DNA of 64,000 nucleotides from Paenibacillus aestuarii (GTDB lineage: Bacteria; Bacillota; Bacilli; Paenibacillales; NBRC-103111), in assembly GCF_027789125.1 (NCBI RefSeq), contig NZ_JAQFVF010000023.1, positions 371,081-435,080 on the forward strand. Direction: 5' to 3'. A program made the translations under genes and the position numbers. Shown here piece after piece: positions 36,278 to 44,998 of this stretch. The notes beneath the pieces were generated by a model, which saw only the letters and a list, made by a program, of their open reading frames with translations, made no database searches and was not told the DNA's origin. Position 1 is the stretch's first letter; every line of letters starts with the position of its first letter.

Positions 36278-37846
36278 TTATGTTTGAGGGCTCTGAAGGT
36301 GCTGCTGTTGAAAGGCGGTAATAGCATCGAATTGATCTTGTAACTGATGATATACGCTTGTATAAATAGATGTCAATTGCTGATAGATGCGATATTCACT
36401 TTCAACGACCTCATGAGCCTTGCCTACCTGAATCCAATTATGCGCATAGCTTAAATCCTCAATCTCGCCCATAGCCAGCAGACCCAGCAGTGCAGCGCCG
36501 ATCCCCGAGCTCTCGATCGAGTCTGGTACGGTTACTTCCGTGCCGATCATATTCGCCATCATTTGACGCCAAAATTCGCTTCTGGCGAAACCGCCGGAGG
36601 CCCGAATCACAGAAGGGCGACCCATCATTCGCTCCAGCGAGGTGGAAACAGCATGGATGGAGAACATGACGCCTTCGAGTGCGGCGCGAACCATATGCTT
36701 CTTCTGATGGCTCAGCGACAGTCCGAAGTAGACGCCGCGGGCATTCGCGTTCCAGTATGGTGCACGCTCACCGGACAGCAGCGGCAGGAAGAGCAGCCCG
36801 TCCGAGCCAGCCGGAACCTGCGAGGCCAGCTCCGTCAAGTAATCGTACGGATCGATGCCTTGGCGGCGCGCTTCCTCTGCCTCGAGCGTTGCGATCTGGT
36901 CGCGTACCCAACGGAACACGATGCCGCCGTTGTTGATCGGTCCGCCGACGACCCAGAAATCTTCGGTAAGCGCATAGCAGAACAGCTTTCCGTCCGGATC
37001 CGTCTGCGGCTTGGACACAACGCTGCGCACAGCGCCGCTAGTCCCGATGGTGACTGCCACCACGCCAGGATCGAATGCGCCTACGCCAAGATTGGCGAGC
37101 ACACCGTCGGAGGCCCCGACGATGAAGGGCGTGTCCGCGGCAAGCCCCATCGCAGCAGCGTGCTCGGCTTGGAGGCCTTCGACGCGATGCGTTGTCGGCA
37201 CCAGCTCAGAGAGCTGATCAGCTTTAACGCCAGTCAGATGAAGCGCCTCCTCATCCCAGTCCATGGTCAGGAAGTTGAACATGCCTGTCGCGCTGGCCAG
37301 CGAGTGATCGATCATATAGCGGCCAAACAGCTTGGCAAACACAAATTCCTTGATGCCAATGAATTTATAGGTTTGGCTGACGAGCTCCGGCATCTGATCC
37401 CGGAACCACATCAGCTTAAGCAGCGGCGACATCGGATGAATCGGCGTCCCTGTGCGGGAATAAATCTGCTGTCCCAAGCCGCTTTGCTTCAGCTTATCCG
37501 CATAGCTCGCGCTGCGGTTATCAGCCCACGTGATGCACTGCGTAAGCGGGTTGCCGTCGCGATCAACTGCGATCAAGCTGTGCATCGCCGAGCTGAACGA
37601 GACGCAGAGCACCTCTTCAGCGCTGATGCCGAGCTTGCGGACAACGGCTCCGATGCCTTGCACAACCGCGTCAAAAATTTGCAGCGGATCCTGCTCGGCA
37701 CGGTCGGGAGCCGGTGTAAACAGCGGATATTCAATGGAGTGCGAAGCCTGAACGCGCCCTTGGCGATCGATCAGCAGCGTTTTGGTACTGGTCGTGCCGA
37801 TATCCGCCGCTAACACATAAGGTTTAGTGGCTTTGAGGTCTGTCAT
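36278..37846 (-). CDS. gntK: Gluconokinase (FGGY family)
   Basis: A 522-residue FGGY kinase that follows B. subtilis GntK closely: LAADIGTTSTKTLL, SFSSAMHSLIAVD, CITWADNRSA, RTGTPIHPMSPLLKL, IGASDGVLANLG, TIGTSGAVR, GERAPYWN and ASGGFARSEFW. It makes 6-phosphogluconate. ATG 37846 (AAGGGA 9 bases upstream) overlaps the end of the LarA-like gene by 23 bases, so they are translationally linked. Confidence 0.95.
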   Translation of the reverse strand: MTDLKATKPYVLAADIGTTSTKTLLIDRQGRVQASHSIEYPLFTPAPDRAEQDPLQIFDAVVQGIGAVVRKLGISAEEVLCVSFSSAMHSLIAVDRDGNPLTQCITWADNRSASYADKLKQSGLGQQIYSRTGTPIHPMSPLLKLMWFRDQMPELVSQTYKFIGIKEFVFAKLFGRYMIDHSLASATGMFNFLTMDWDEEALHLTGVKADQLSELVPTTHRVEGLQAEHAAAMGLAADTPFIVGASDGVLANLGVGAFDPGVVAVTIGTSGAVRSVVSKPQTDPDGKLFCYALTEDFWVVGGPINNGGIVFRWVRDQIATLEAEEARRQGIDPYDYLTELASQVPAGSDGLLFLPLLSGERAPYWNANARGVYFGLSLSHQKKHMVRAALEGVMFSIHAVSTSLERMMGRPSVIRASGGFARSEFWRQMMANMIGTEVTVPDSIESSGIGAALLGLLAMGEIEDLSYAHNWIQVGKAHEVVESEYRIYQQLTSIYTSVYHQLQDQFDAITAFQQQHLQSPQT

Positions 37847-39113
37847 GAACAATGTTCCCTTCTGCGTCAAATGTCAGGTCAAAAGGCTCCGTCAAAATCT
37901 CAATATCCGCATGCTGACGCGCAGCCTCCAGCAAGTTCACCGAAATTTCGATTTCGCCCAGGTGCAGTGTATCCTGAATGCGCACGAGCTTACAGGTCGT
38001 ATAATCCAGAATATTGCACGTTTTCACCGCAGCTTTGATGGCATAAAAATCGTTCTCCAGCGTTGTCGCGAGCTTGGTCGGCGCACATACTGTCGATGTC
38101 AAGCCGTTCGCGTAAGTGGCTTCCAGGTTCGTCTTGTCAACCAACCGCTGTGTTGTAAAATCCGCCGTACCTACGCCGTTAGCATTCCCCTTTGTCTCCG
38201 GCGTCAAGTCGAGCACGACCATTTTGGACACTTCCGGTCCGCCGTGTGCATAAGGAGTCGGGTAACGTCCTGTCACGTTCGGATCCATGCCGTCGCCGCT
38301 AATGTTTTTACCGATATAGTCAATGACCAGAACGTCAATCTCATCGAACAAAATTTTGGGCAGTCGGGACTTCGCTTCGACCAGCAGCTCTTCTTCGCGC
38401 GCTTCGATCTCCGCCGCCGGCAGCACTTCAATGCGGCACGTTTCATCATACGCATTCTCCACGATCGCAACGCCGAACACAATCGGCAGCTTTTCGATCA
38501 TGATGCTGGCCATGGCTGGCACATTTTCCGCCATATATTTAAAACCGAGCTGGTGGCACGCTTCAGCGCCTTTTTGCTTGCCCAGACCGATCGCGATCAT
38601 TTTCATGATCCCGCTCTCAATGCGTCCGCGAAACGCTGTATGCGGCTTCACGCGGTTAATGACGACGATGGCGTCAGCTTGCGAAGCGATTTTGTCCACG
38701 TACACGGGCAGGCCGTTAGGCAGCTGATCGATCTGCACGACCTCCATCGACGAGCGGATCGGAGCGCCCATCGTTGCTTCTGTAATGCCGAAGTGGCTCA
38801 GCACTTCCGCTTGCCCTTCCGCCGTCGCCCCGCCATGGCTGCCCATACAAGGGACGATGAACGGATGCGCGCCGCGGGCTTTGATCGCGTCCAGCGTCGT
38901 TTTGGTCAGGCCGTCGATATTCGCAATCCCCCGGCTGCCTACGGCAACAGCGACTTGCTGGCCGGGCAAAATGCTGTCCATTGCGCTGCTGGCGGCCAAT
39001 TTGGCTTGCAGCTCCTGTTCCGGATGCTCGAGGCGTGTACGGTCGAACTTCTGGCGAATACGCACCATTTGCGGAATTGGAATATCTTTCAGTAACTCTC
39101 TTAGAATGCTCAT
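37824..39113 (-). CDS. LarA-superfamily (DUF2088) nickel-pincer hydroxy-acid racemase/epimerase-like protein
   Basis: A 429-residue LarA-like protein. Candidate catalytic and pincer-binding residues are kept: His in CMGSHGG, NRVKPHTAF, Lys in SGIMKM, and EACHQLG. LarA enzymes use a nickel pincer nucleotide to shuttle hydride at C2 of hydroxy acids; a gluconate 2-epimerase has been described in this superfamily (from memory). GGGAGG lies 8 bases before the ATG. It is the first enzyme gene after the LacI regulator and overlaps gntK. larB/C/E genes for cofactor synthesis are not in this window. Confidence 0.85.
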   Translation of the reverse strand: MSILRELLKDIPIPQMVRIRQKFDRTRLEHPEQELQAKLAASSAMDSILPGQQVAVAVGSRGIANIDGLTKTTLDAIKARGAHPFIVPCMGSHGGATAEGQAEVLSHFGITEATMGAPIRSSMEVVQIDQLPNGLPVYVDKIASQADAIVVINRVKPHTAFRGRIESGIMKMIAIGLGKQKGAEACHQLGFKYMAENVPAMASIMIEKLPIVFGVAIVENAYDETCRIEVLPAAEIEAREEELLVEAKSRLPKILFDEIDVLVIDYIGKNISGDGMDPNVTGRYPTPYAHGGPEVSKMVVLDLTPETKGNANGVGTADFTTQRLVDKTNLEATYANGLTSTVCAPTKLATTLENDFYAIKAAVKTCNILDYTTCKLVRIQDTLHLGEIEISVNLLEAARQHADIEILTEPFDLTFDAEGNIVHDRPQSH

Positions 39114-39131
39114 TGTTTGAACCTCCCGTGG

Positions 39132-40139
39132 TTAAGTCAGCTTCTGTACGGATTCCCGTATGATGAGTTCTGTCTTGATGCGTACTTGCTCTGTCTGATG
39201 CTGTTTGTTTTCTATATTGCCAAGAAGGCGCATGGCGCCGACTTTGCTGATTTGTTCAATAGGCCTCCGGACGGTTGTGAGCGCCGGATTCACATAGGCG
39301 GCAAAAACGGTATCATCAAAGCCGATGACCGAAATATCGCGCGGCACCTGCATGCCGGCTTCGGAGATCGCTTTCATAGCACCGAGCGCCATTTCGTCGT
39401 TGCAGGAAAATACGGCAGTCGGCCTCATGCTCGTGGGCAGCTGCAAAAATTGCCGCATCGCCAAGTAGCCGCTCTCCAGGTCATAGAGGCCCGGGTAACG
39501 AGATCCCGGCTTGACGTCCACGTTATGGTGCTTCATCGCCCGCTCGAAACCGTTCTTTCTGTCCTGTGCCGATTGAAAACCGGCGCGGCCTTCGATGAGC
39601 GCGATCTGGCGATGCCCTTGTTCGATCAAAAAGGAGGCTGCATGGAACGCGCCCTGCTCTTCGTCCGAAAGCACGTTCAGGACGCCGGCCGTTTCCACAG
39701 GCCGGTTCAAAACGACGAGCGGAATGCCTTTCGCTGCCGCGTGTTCAATGAACGGCTGGTCCTCTTCGCTCTGGCTGACGACGATGATGCCGTCGAAGCT
39801 TTTGCGTGTGATGCCGTGGAAGCTGGTATAGTCGTCAATCCCTTTGACGATAAGTTGATAGCGGTCCTGAATCACACTGTTAACGCCGCGAATGGCTTCA
39901 TAGAAGAAGCCGGCTGATGTTCCTTGGCTTAGTGTGGTAAAGAATAGACCTAAGTTATACGAACGATCCAGCACAAGACTCTTCGCGCTGAAATTCGGAG
40001 AATAATCGAGTTCTGCTGCGATTGTGCGAATGCGTTCCTTCGTCTCCTCCGTAATCAAGGGACTGTCATTAAGCGCTCTGGATACGGTGGTGTGCGAGAC
40101 GCCAGCCAATCGTGCGATATCTTTTATGGTAACGCTCAT
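39132..40139 (-). CDS. LacI family transcriptional regulator of the gluconate-type operon
   Basis: A 335-residue LacI/GalR regulator: HTH TIKDIARLAGVSHTTVSRAL, hinge YSPNFSAKSL, and a periplasmic-binding-like sensor domain. It lies 18 bases before the LarA-like gene and heads the operon, so it probably controls its own operon in answer to an aldonate. AGAGGTG precedes the ATG. Confidence 0.92.
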   Translation of the reverse strand: MSVTIKDIARLAGVSHTTVSRALNDSPLITEETKERIRTIAAELDYSPNFSAKSLVLDRSYNLGLFFTTLSQGTSAGFFYEAIRGVNSVIQDRYQLIVKGIDDYTSFHGITRKSFDGIIVVSQSEEDQPFIEHAAAKGIPLVVLNRPVETAGVLNVLSDEEQGAFHAASFLIEQGHRQIALIEGRAGFQSAQDRKNGFERAMKHHNVDVKPGSRYPGLYDLESGYLAMRQFLQLPTSMRPTAVFSCNDEMALGAMKAISEAGMQVPRDISVIGFDDTVFAAYVNPALTTVRRPIEQISKVGAMRLLGNIENKQHQTEQVRIKTELIIRESVQKLT

Positions 40140-40157
40140 ACATTCACCTCTAAAGCA

Positions 40158-40186
40158 AGAATATCACTTTATGCACACGTTAACAA
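40158..40186 (-). promoter_or_regulatory. Promoter of the gluconate-type operon
   Basis: On the minus strand TTGTTA, 17-base spacer, TATTCT. GTTAAC at the -35 edge resembles half of a LacI-type operator. Confidence 0.55.
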
Positions 40187-40199
40187 TAGTGACTTTGAT

Positions 40200-40249
40200 A
40201 AAAAATGGAGGCCTGCCCTCCGTCATATCAGATTGACGGGGGCAGGCCT
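40200..40249 (-). terminator. Terminator after the GH4 operon
   Basis: AGGCCTGCCC / GGGCAGGCCT and inner CCGTC / GACGG stems, followed by ATTTTTTA on the minus strand. The GC-rich 40250-40380 tail between the GH4 stop and this hairpin has a 12-base direct repeat GGCGCGAGCAGC but no gene. Confidence 0.85.
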
Positions 40250-40380
40250 TTGTGGAGGCGCGCTGATGTTATTTACTTGGTGGCGCGAGCAGCGTGGAAA
40301 TCCCGCTGCTGGCCGGATCAAGGGGCATCGCTGGACACGCCGTTACCTGCGAGGCGGCGCGAGCAGCCGGGCTCCTTGCC

Positions 40381-41682
40381 TCACTTAAAAAAGTTCGGCA
40401 AATACGGCTTATTCTGCTCCAGCATCTCTTCCAGCATCGGCTTTGCGATGCCGACAGATGGCACAAGTGGGTGGTGCACCAACGCTTGCAGCGCCAAATC
40501 CCGGCTGCCCTGCACCGCCGCCTCGATCGTCAAGCGCTCGTAGGTTTTGACCGCGTGCATAAGCCCTTTGATATGCTCCGGCACCTTCGTCAAAGCGACC
40601 GGGATCGGTCCCTGCGCCGTCACAATGCAGTTCACTTCAATGCACGCATCTTGCGGCAGAAAATCGATAATATTGCCATTCATGACATTCAACGTCTGAA
40701 CATCCCGTTTGTCGTTATACAAAGAATCCATCAGATTCACAGCCGCCTCTGAGTAGTAAGCTCCGCCCCGTTTTTCCAGCTGCTTCGGCTTCTCCTGCAG
40801 ATTCGGATCTTTATACAATTCAAACAGCTCGTCTTCCACCCGTTTGACGACTTCGGCGCGCGTGCCGCTTTCCTTCATCGATGCCAATTGCTCCTGCACC
40901 ATAACATCAGTCATATAAAAATATTTCAAATAATACGACGGCAGCGCCTGCAGCGAGCGTAAGAAATCAGCATCCCATTCGCTGGCCGGGACGTTCTTGC
41001 CGCTATATTCTTCCCTACGGTCCAGCAGCTCGGGAAGTTTATCTTCGCCGCCGATCTCAGCCCGCGTGACCCAATGAAGGTGATTGATCCCGACGAATTC
41101 CGTATATATTTGCTCGGCGGGAACGCTGTATTTCTTCATCAGCCATTTTTGCATGCCGATCGGGGCGTTGCAGAGACCAATGCTTTTCACTTTGCCATAT
41201 TTATGTATCGCTTCCGTCACCATGCCCGCAGGATTCGTAAAATTCAACAGCCACGCATTCGGCGCCAACTCCTCGATGTCTTTGCATATATCCAGCAGCA
41301 CAGGAATCGTCCGCAGCGCCTTCATCATACCACCTGGTCCCGTCGTCTCCTGACCAATTACGCCGTATTTATTAGGAATGTGCTCATCCCACTTGCGGGC
41401 TTCTAGGAGTCCAACGCGCAATTGGGTGGACACAAAATCAGCACCTTCAATCGCTTTGCGGCGGTCCAGCGTCAAATGAACGTCAATCGGCAGGCCAGAT
41501 TTCTCGATCATTCGTTTAGCCAAATTACCCACAATTTCCAGTTTATGCTTACCCGCTTCCACATCAACAAACCAAAGCTCTTTTACAGGCAGCTGTGCAT
41601 ATCTCAAAATAAAGCCTTCTACGATTTCCGGCGTGTAGGAAGAACCTCCGCCAATGATTGCAATTTTCAATGCGCCTCTCAT
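40381..41682 (-). CDS. GH4 family 6-phospho-beta-glycosidase (LicH/CelF/ChbF type)
   Basis: A 433-residue NAD- and Mn-dependent glycosidase: IAIIGGGSSYTPE at the start, DVHLTLDRRKAIEGADFV, GVIGQETTGPGG, NFTNPAGM, metal cysteine LCNAPIG and metal histidine GINHLHW, KRGGAYYS. It splits a 6-phosphorylated disaccharide by redox-assisted elimination. No PTS gene is close; instead a sugar kinase gene lies 20 bases upstream, which may supply the phosphate. Confidence 0.93.
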   Translation of the reverse strand: MRGALKIAIIGGGSSYTPEIVEGFILRYAQLPVKELWFVDVEAGKHKLEIVGNLAKRMIEKSGLPIDVHLTLDRRKAIEGADFVSTQLRVGLLEARKWDEHIPNKYGVIGQETTGPGGMMKALRTIPVLLDICKDIEELAPNAWLLNFTNPAGMVTEAIHKYGKVKSIGLCNAPIGMQKWLMKKYSVPAEQIYTEFVGINHLHWVTRAEIGGEDKLPELLDRREEYSGKNVPASEWDADFLRSLQALPSYYLKYFYMTDVMVQEQLASMKESGTRAEVVKRVEDELFELYKDPNLQEKPKQLEKRGGAYYSEAAVNLMDSLYNDKRDVQTLNVMNGNIIDFLPQDACIEVNCIVTAQGPIPVALTKVPEHIKGLMHAVKTYERLTIEAAVQGSRDLALQALVHHPLVPSVGIAKPMLEEMLEQNKPYLPNFFK

Positions 41683-41702
41683 CGCTTACACATCCTCATC
41701 CT

Positions 41703-42677
41703 TTAGATTTGGTGATAATCAGATATCTGTCTCAAATTTTCGTAAGCTGCTTCCGTCACCTGCTGACCTGCGGCCTCCATCGCTAACCAAACGGCACCGA
41801 CTACGGGCTCCACGTTCAACTTCACGATCTTGGCCAAAGGCGCTGCCTCCAAGACTGCCTGATCGATATAATGTTGAACAAAAGGGCCATCGCCTCTAGA
41901 GACAATGCTGCCTGCCAGAACGACATCAAATGTTTCCTGCTCCATGTGCAAACGGCGAATCACGGCGGTCGCGGCTTTCCCGAGTTCTTCGCCCTGAATT
42001 CTTAGAATCCGGCATGCCACCTCATCGCCTTGCTCAGCGGCTTGAAAGAGCAGCTTCGCCGTATGCAGCGGCACGCGCTTGTTATGATCCATGAAATCGT
42101 CGAACATCTCCTGCACACTGCGATAGTTCAACTCTTTCAACAGCAGTTCCGTCAGCAATGTCGGCTGCTCCCTGCCGTCCCAAGCCCGGATGACCGAGCG
42201 AAAGGCTTCCACCGCCAAGGTGCCGCCCCCGCCGAAATCCCCGAATTGGTACGTAAAGCCGCCGCATTGGTAAAACTCGCCCTGCCGGTTGCGGCCTGCA
42301 CTGTTCGTACCCGTACCGCAAATCAACACGACGCCGAACGGCTGCGTCGTTCCTGCGCGCAGGGCAATCATCGTATCGCAATCGATGGCATGCCGCACAA
42401 AACCGAGCTCGGCGATCATCGGCCGAAGCACCGTGTAATCAATCGGCCGGTCTGCGCCCGCCAAGCCGAAAAAAGCAAAAGCAATCTCCTCGCGTGTAAG
42501 CCCCGCTTGCTGCAAAGCCATTTCCACCGAGCTCGTTATATTCGCTCGCGCCCGCTCTACGCCGGTTTGGTGGTTACCGTTGCCAGCCTCCCCTTTGCCG
42601 ATGATCTTCCCTAGCTCATCCGTAATGAGCGTATACGTTTTACTGCCGCCTGCATCCACACCCAGATAATAGTTCAT
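41703..42677 (-). CDS. BadF/BadG-type sugar kinase (N-acetylglucosamine kinase family)
   Basis: A 324-residue ASKHA-fold kinase: GVDAGGSKTYTLITDE (phosphate 1), GLAGADRP, CDTMIALRAG, LICGTGTNSAGR (phosphate 2), FGDFGGGGTLAVEA, and VLAGSIVSRG (adenosine). Relatives phosphorylate N-acetylglucosamine or related amino sugars. ATG 42677 has GGAGAG upstream; the frame extends further without a site. It is the middle gene of LacI - kinase - GH4. Confidence 0.88.
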   Translation of the reverse strand: MNYYLGVDAGGSKTYTLITDELGKIIGKGEAGNGNHQTGVERARANITSSVEMALQQAGLTREEIAFAFFGLAGADRPIDYTVLRPMIAELGFVRHAIDCDTMIALRAGTTQPFGVVLICGTGTNSAGRNRQGEFYQCGGFTYQFGDFGGGGTLAVEAFRSVIRAWDGREQPTLLTELLLKELNYRSVQEMFDDFMDHNKRVPLHTAKLLFQAAEQGDEVACRILRIQGEELGKAATAVIRRLHMEQETFDVVLAGSIVSRGDGPFVQHYIDQAVLEAAPLAKIVKLNVEPVVGAVWLAMEAAGQQVTEAAYENLRQISDYHQI

Positions 42678-42708
42678 ATCCCCAGCTCTCCTCGCAGTTC
42701 CCTGATGA

Positions 42709-43701
42709 TTATTCTTTACTCCTTGTCGATTCCCGGATGATGAGCTCCGGCTCCAGTACAACGGTCGCATTGCGCTTGGTTTCCCCATCGATCCGTTTCA
42801 GCAGCATTTCAACGGCATGCTTGCCCATCTGCTCCGCAGGCTGCCTAACGGTTGTTAGCATAGGGCGAAACTCCGATGAATAGATCTGATCATCAAAGCC
42901 GACGATTGATAAATCGCGCGGTACTTGGAATCCGTGATTTTTGTACGCGTCGATCACACCGAATGCCGTCAAATCATCCGCAGCAAACACCGCGCTTGGT
43001 CTTCGCCCTGCTTGCATCCACCGGCTTACTGCCTGATACCCCGACGTGATGCTGAAATCGCCCTCCTCGATCCACGACGGATCTAATCCCGCTTCCTGCA
43101 TGGCCATCACAAACCCGCGCTCCCGCTCAATGCTGCTCAGAAACAAATTGCGCCCACGGATATGCGCGATCTCCGTATGACCAAGCTCAATCAGATGCTT
43201 CGTCGCCTCATATCCGCCTTTAAAATTGTCGACTAGGACAGAAGAGACGGAGGCGTGAACGTGTTGATTATCCAGCAAAATGAAGGGCAGTTTCTTCTTT
43301 TTCAACTCCATTACGACTGAGTCTTCGTGAACCGGAGAAAGCAGAATTACCCCGTCCACCCGGTCCTCCTGAAACAACGATTGCTCGAACGACGAGAACA
43401 CCTCCGGCGAAATGGCTAAAGCCAAAAAGTAGCCTCGCGCCGTCAGTCGTTCATTGATCTCTTTAACGACAGCATCCATGAACGAATCGTGCAGCGTCGT
43501 AATCGCCAGACCGATAATCCCAGTCTTACCCCGGGCCAGGCTTCGCGCAGCGGCGTTCGGCCGGTAGTCCAGCTCTTTCATCGCTTGCAGTACCTTTTGC
43601 CGGTTCTTTTCTCGTACCGTGCCCGCCTGGTTAATAACGCGCGATACGGTGACGACCGAAAGCCCGCTTTTCTTTGCGACATCAAATATACTTACTTTCA
43701 T
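42709..43701 (-). CDS. LacI family transcriptional regulator of the kinase-GH4 operon
   Basis: A 330-residue LacI/GalR regulator: SIFDVAKKSGLSVVTVSRVI, YRPNAAARSLARGKTG, sensor domain to the end. ATG 43701 has GGGAG 10 bases upstream. Two TTAAAG..CTTTAA palindromes lie upstream (43736-43752 and 43815-43836), likely its operators, so it should repress its own operon until a sugar effector is present. Confidence 0.92.
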   Translation of the reverse strand: MKVSIFDVAKKSGLSVVTVSRVINQAGTVREKNRQKVLQAMKELDYRPNAAARSLARGKTGIIGLAITTLHDSFMDAVVKEINERLTARGYFLALAISPEVFSSFEQSLFQEDRVDGVILLSPVHEDSVVMELKKKKLPFILLDNQHVHASVSSVLVDNFKGGYEATKHLIELGHTEIAHIRGRNLFLSSIERERGFVMAMQEAGLDPSWIEEGDFSITSGYQAVSRWMQAGRRPSAVFAADDLTAFGVIDAYKNHGFQVPRDLSIVGFDDQIYSSEFRPMLTTVRQPAEQMGKHAVEMLLKRIDGETKRNATVVLEPELIIRESTRSKE

Positions 43702-43735
43702 CAAGCTGCAACTCCCGTGCGCCGTGCGCATAAAT

Positions 43736-43752
43736 GTTTAACCGCTTTAACT
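43736..43752 (-). promoter_or_regulatory. Proximal LacI-type operator candidate
   Basis: GTTTAACC-GC-TTTAAC on the plus strand; an imperfect copy of the distal palindrome, with the central CG typical of LacI-family sites. Confidence 0.55.
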
Positions 43753-43814
43753 TTTGCTTCAAAAAAATATTTCCATACTCGAATCAAAGTCTAAATTTGC
43801 AAAAATCATTTATA

Positions 43815-43836
43815 AAAGTTAAAGCACTTTAACTTT
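43815..43836 (-). promoter_or_regulatory. Distal operator: perfect 22-bp palindrome
   Basis: AAAGTTAAAG-N2-CTTTAACTTT, ten perfect base pairs per arm, next to TATAAA on the minus strand (-10 candidate, 43809-43814). Confidence 0.7.
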
Positions 43837-43888
43837 CTACCCCAGTCATTATAACCGAAGCCCCACAGATGCACAAGCGCTTAATACA

Positions 43889-43922
43889 CAAAAGAGAGAC
43901 CGTATCTGGATACGTCTCTCTC
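43889..43922 (-). terminator. Terminator after the 198-residue hypothetical gene
   Basis: AGAGAGAC-GTATC / GATAC-G-GTCTCTCT stem, TTTTGTG on the minus strand. Confidence 0.8.
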
Positions 43923-43945
43923 GTTAAAACATAAGTATAATCATC

Positions 43946-44542
43946 TCACATCTCCAATAACAGCATCTCTTGTCTCATCTCAGCCAGCTTCAGCTTGCTT
44001 TCCATCGCCGCCCGTTGATCCCCGGCTGCTATGGCATCATGGAGGGTTGCTAATTCATAATCGAGTTCCATGCGTAAAATCGGTATGCGTTCGTCTGTCC
44101 GCTTGGATCTAAGCGCTTGCATCACTTCTTCTACTGTCACGGCAGGCTCCTTCTGATACAGCACTTTATGCTCGATGCCGCTGATTTCCACCATGCGGAT
44201 GATTTCACCGAACATAATATTCTCGATGAGAATTTGCCGATCTTTAAACCTCTTTACAACTGCATGTCCGCGGGTGTCGCCAATCAATTTCTCCATCATT
44301 TCAGCCAGCTTCTCGTCCTTGAAAGAATAGTTGCCGACGATTTTATATTTCTCACCAATTCGTTCGAACTTCAGCTTGATCAGCTTGCGTCCGGTCCGAA
44401 TCGAAATGATGAATTGTTGCTCACTTTCGTTCCAGTACAAAGAATAACCTTCCTGAATAAGTGCTTTGATGAAATTCCGGATTAGCCGACGATCAAATCG
44501 TAGTTCTAGGTTGCAGTATTCCACTTCGTGACTTTTACTCAC
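43946..44542 (-). CDS. Conserved-looking protein of unknown function
   Basis: A 198-residue soluble, charged protein. Predicted alternating strands and helices up to about residue 100 (SLYWNESEQQFIISIRTG, LIKLKFERIGEKYKIVG), then a long helical C-terminal half. No motif recognised. GTG 44542 is chosen because GGAGGGG lies 6 bases upstream. Monocistronic with its own terminator. The 44543-44833 stretch upstream holds no other gene. Confidence 0.75.
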   Translation of the reverse strand: MSKSHEVEYCNLELRFDRRLIRNFIKALIQEGYSLYWNESEQQFIISIRTGRKLIKLKFERIGEKYKIVGNYSFKDEKLAEMMEKLIGDTRGHAVVKRFKDRQILIENIMFGEIIRMVEISGIEHKVLYQKEPAVTVEEVMQALRSKRTDERIPILRMELDYELATLHDAIAAGDQRAAMESKLKLAEMRQEMLLLEM

Positions 44543-44833
44543 GGCAATCCCCTCCATATCGAATCAGTTACATTGTTTAAATATTCAGACAACTTATCCT
44601 CTTACCCTTATCTTATTATGAATTCTATGTTTTAGCAACTTGGATTATTGACATTTTTTTAAGCAAATGAGCACAAAAATATAAATGCCTGTTTGAACGC
44701 GCGGCGCCTATTTTGCTGGGTTAAGGACAGAAGCACAATCATTCGCCGCTTGCCTTTTCGCCCATTCCTAAAAGCGGAACCAGCCATATGCTATCTCGTA
44801 ACTGAATAGTTCAATACGAAAGGGTGAACGGGA

Positions 44834-44944
44834 ATGAGCTATGGAGCAGGTGTAGGTTGTGGATATGGTGTTGGCTCTTCGACAGCAGCTATTTTGGTTC
44901 TTTTCATTTTGTTGGTTATCATTACCAGCGCTTTCGTTATCTAA
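44834..44944 (+). CDS. YjcZ-type sporulation micro-protein
   Basis: A 36-residue protein: a Gly/Tyr/Cys-rich head (MSYGAGVGCGYGVGSS) and a single hydrophobic helix (AAILVLFILLVIITSAFVI). This is the layout of the YjcZ family of tiny Bacillales membrane proteins, many made during sporulation. A terminator follows at once. AAAGGGTG is upstream. A CATAnnnTA box at 44785 could be a sigma-K -10, but no convincing -35 was found. Confidence 0.75.
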   Translation: MSYGAGVGCGYGVGSSTAAILVLFILLVIITSAFVI

Positions 44945-44950
44945 CCAAAT

Positions 44951-44993
44951 AAAAAAGGGCTGACCTGTGCGAGCAGGCAGCCCTTATTTTTTT
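44951..44993. terminator. Bidirectional terminator
   Basis: AAGGGCTG-A-CCTG / CAGG-C-AGCCCTT stem, A-run before and T-run after; serves the YjcZ-type gene and the converging stalk-domain gene. Confidence 0.88.
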
Positions 44994-44998
44994 GCATC

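Noticed and set aside
36563..39095. Two long plus-strand frames over gntK and the LarA-like gene
   Set aside because: Antisense of clear family members; no start signal and biased Arg/His-rich composition.
40281..40370. Repeated GGCGCGAGCAGC in the GC-rich tail after the GH4 gene
   Set aside because: Only two copies, no unit spacing; not a CRISPR or tandem array.
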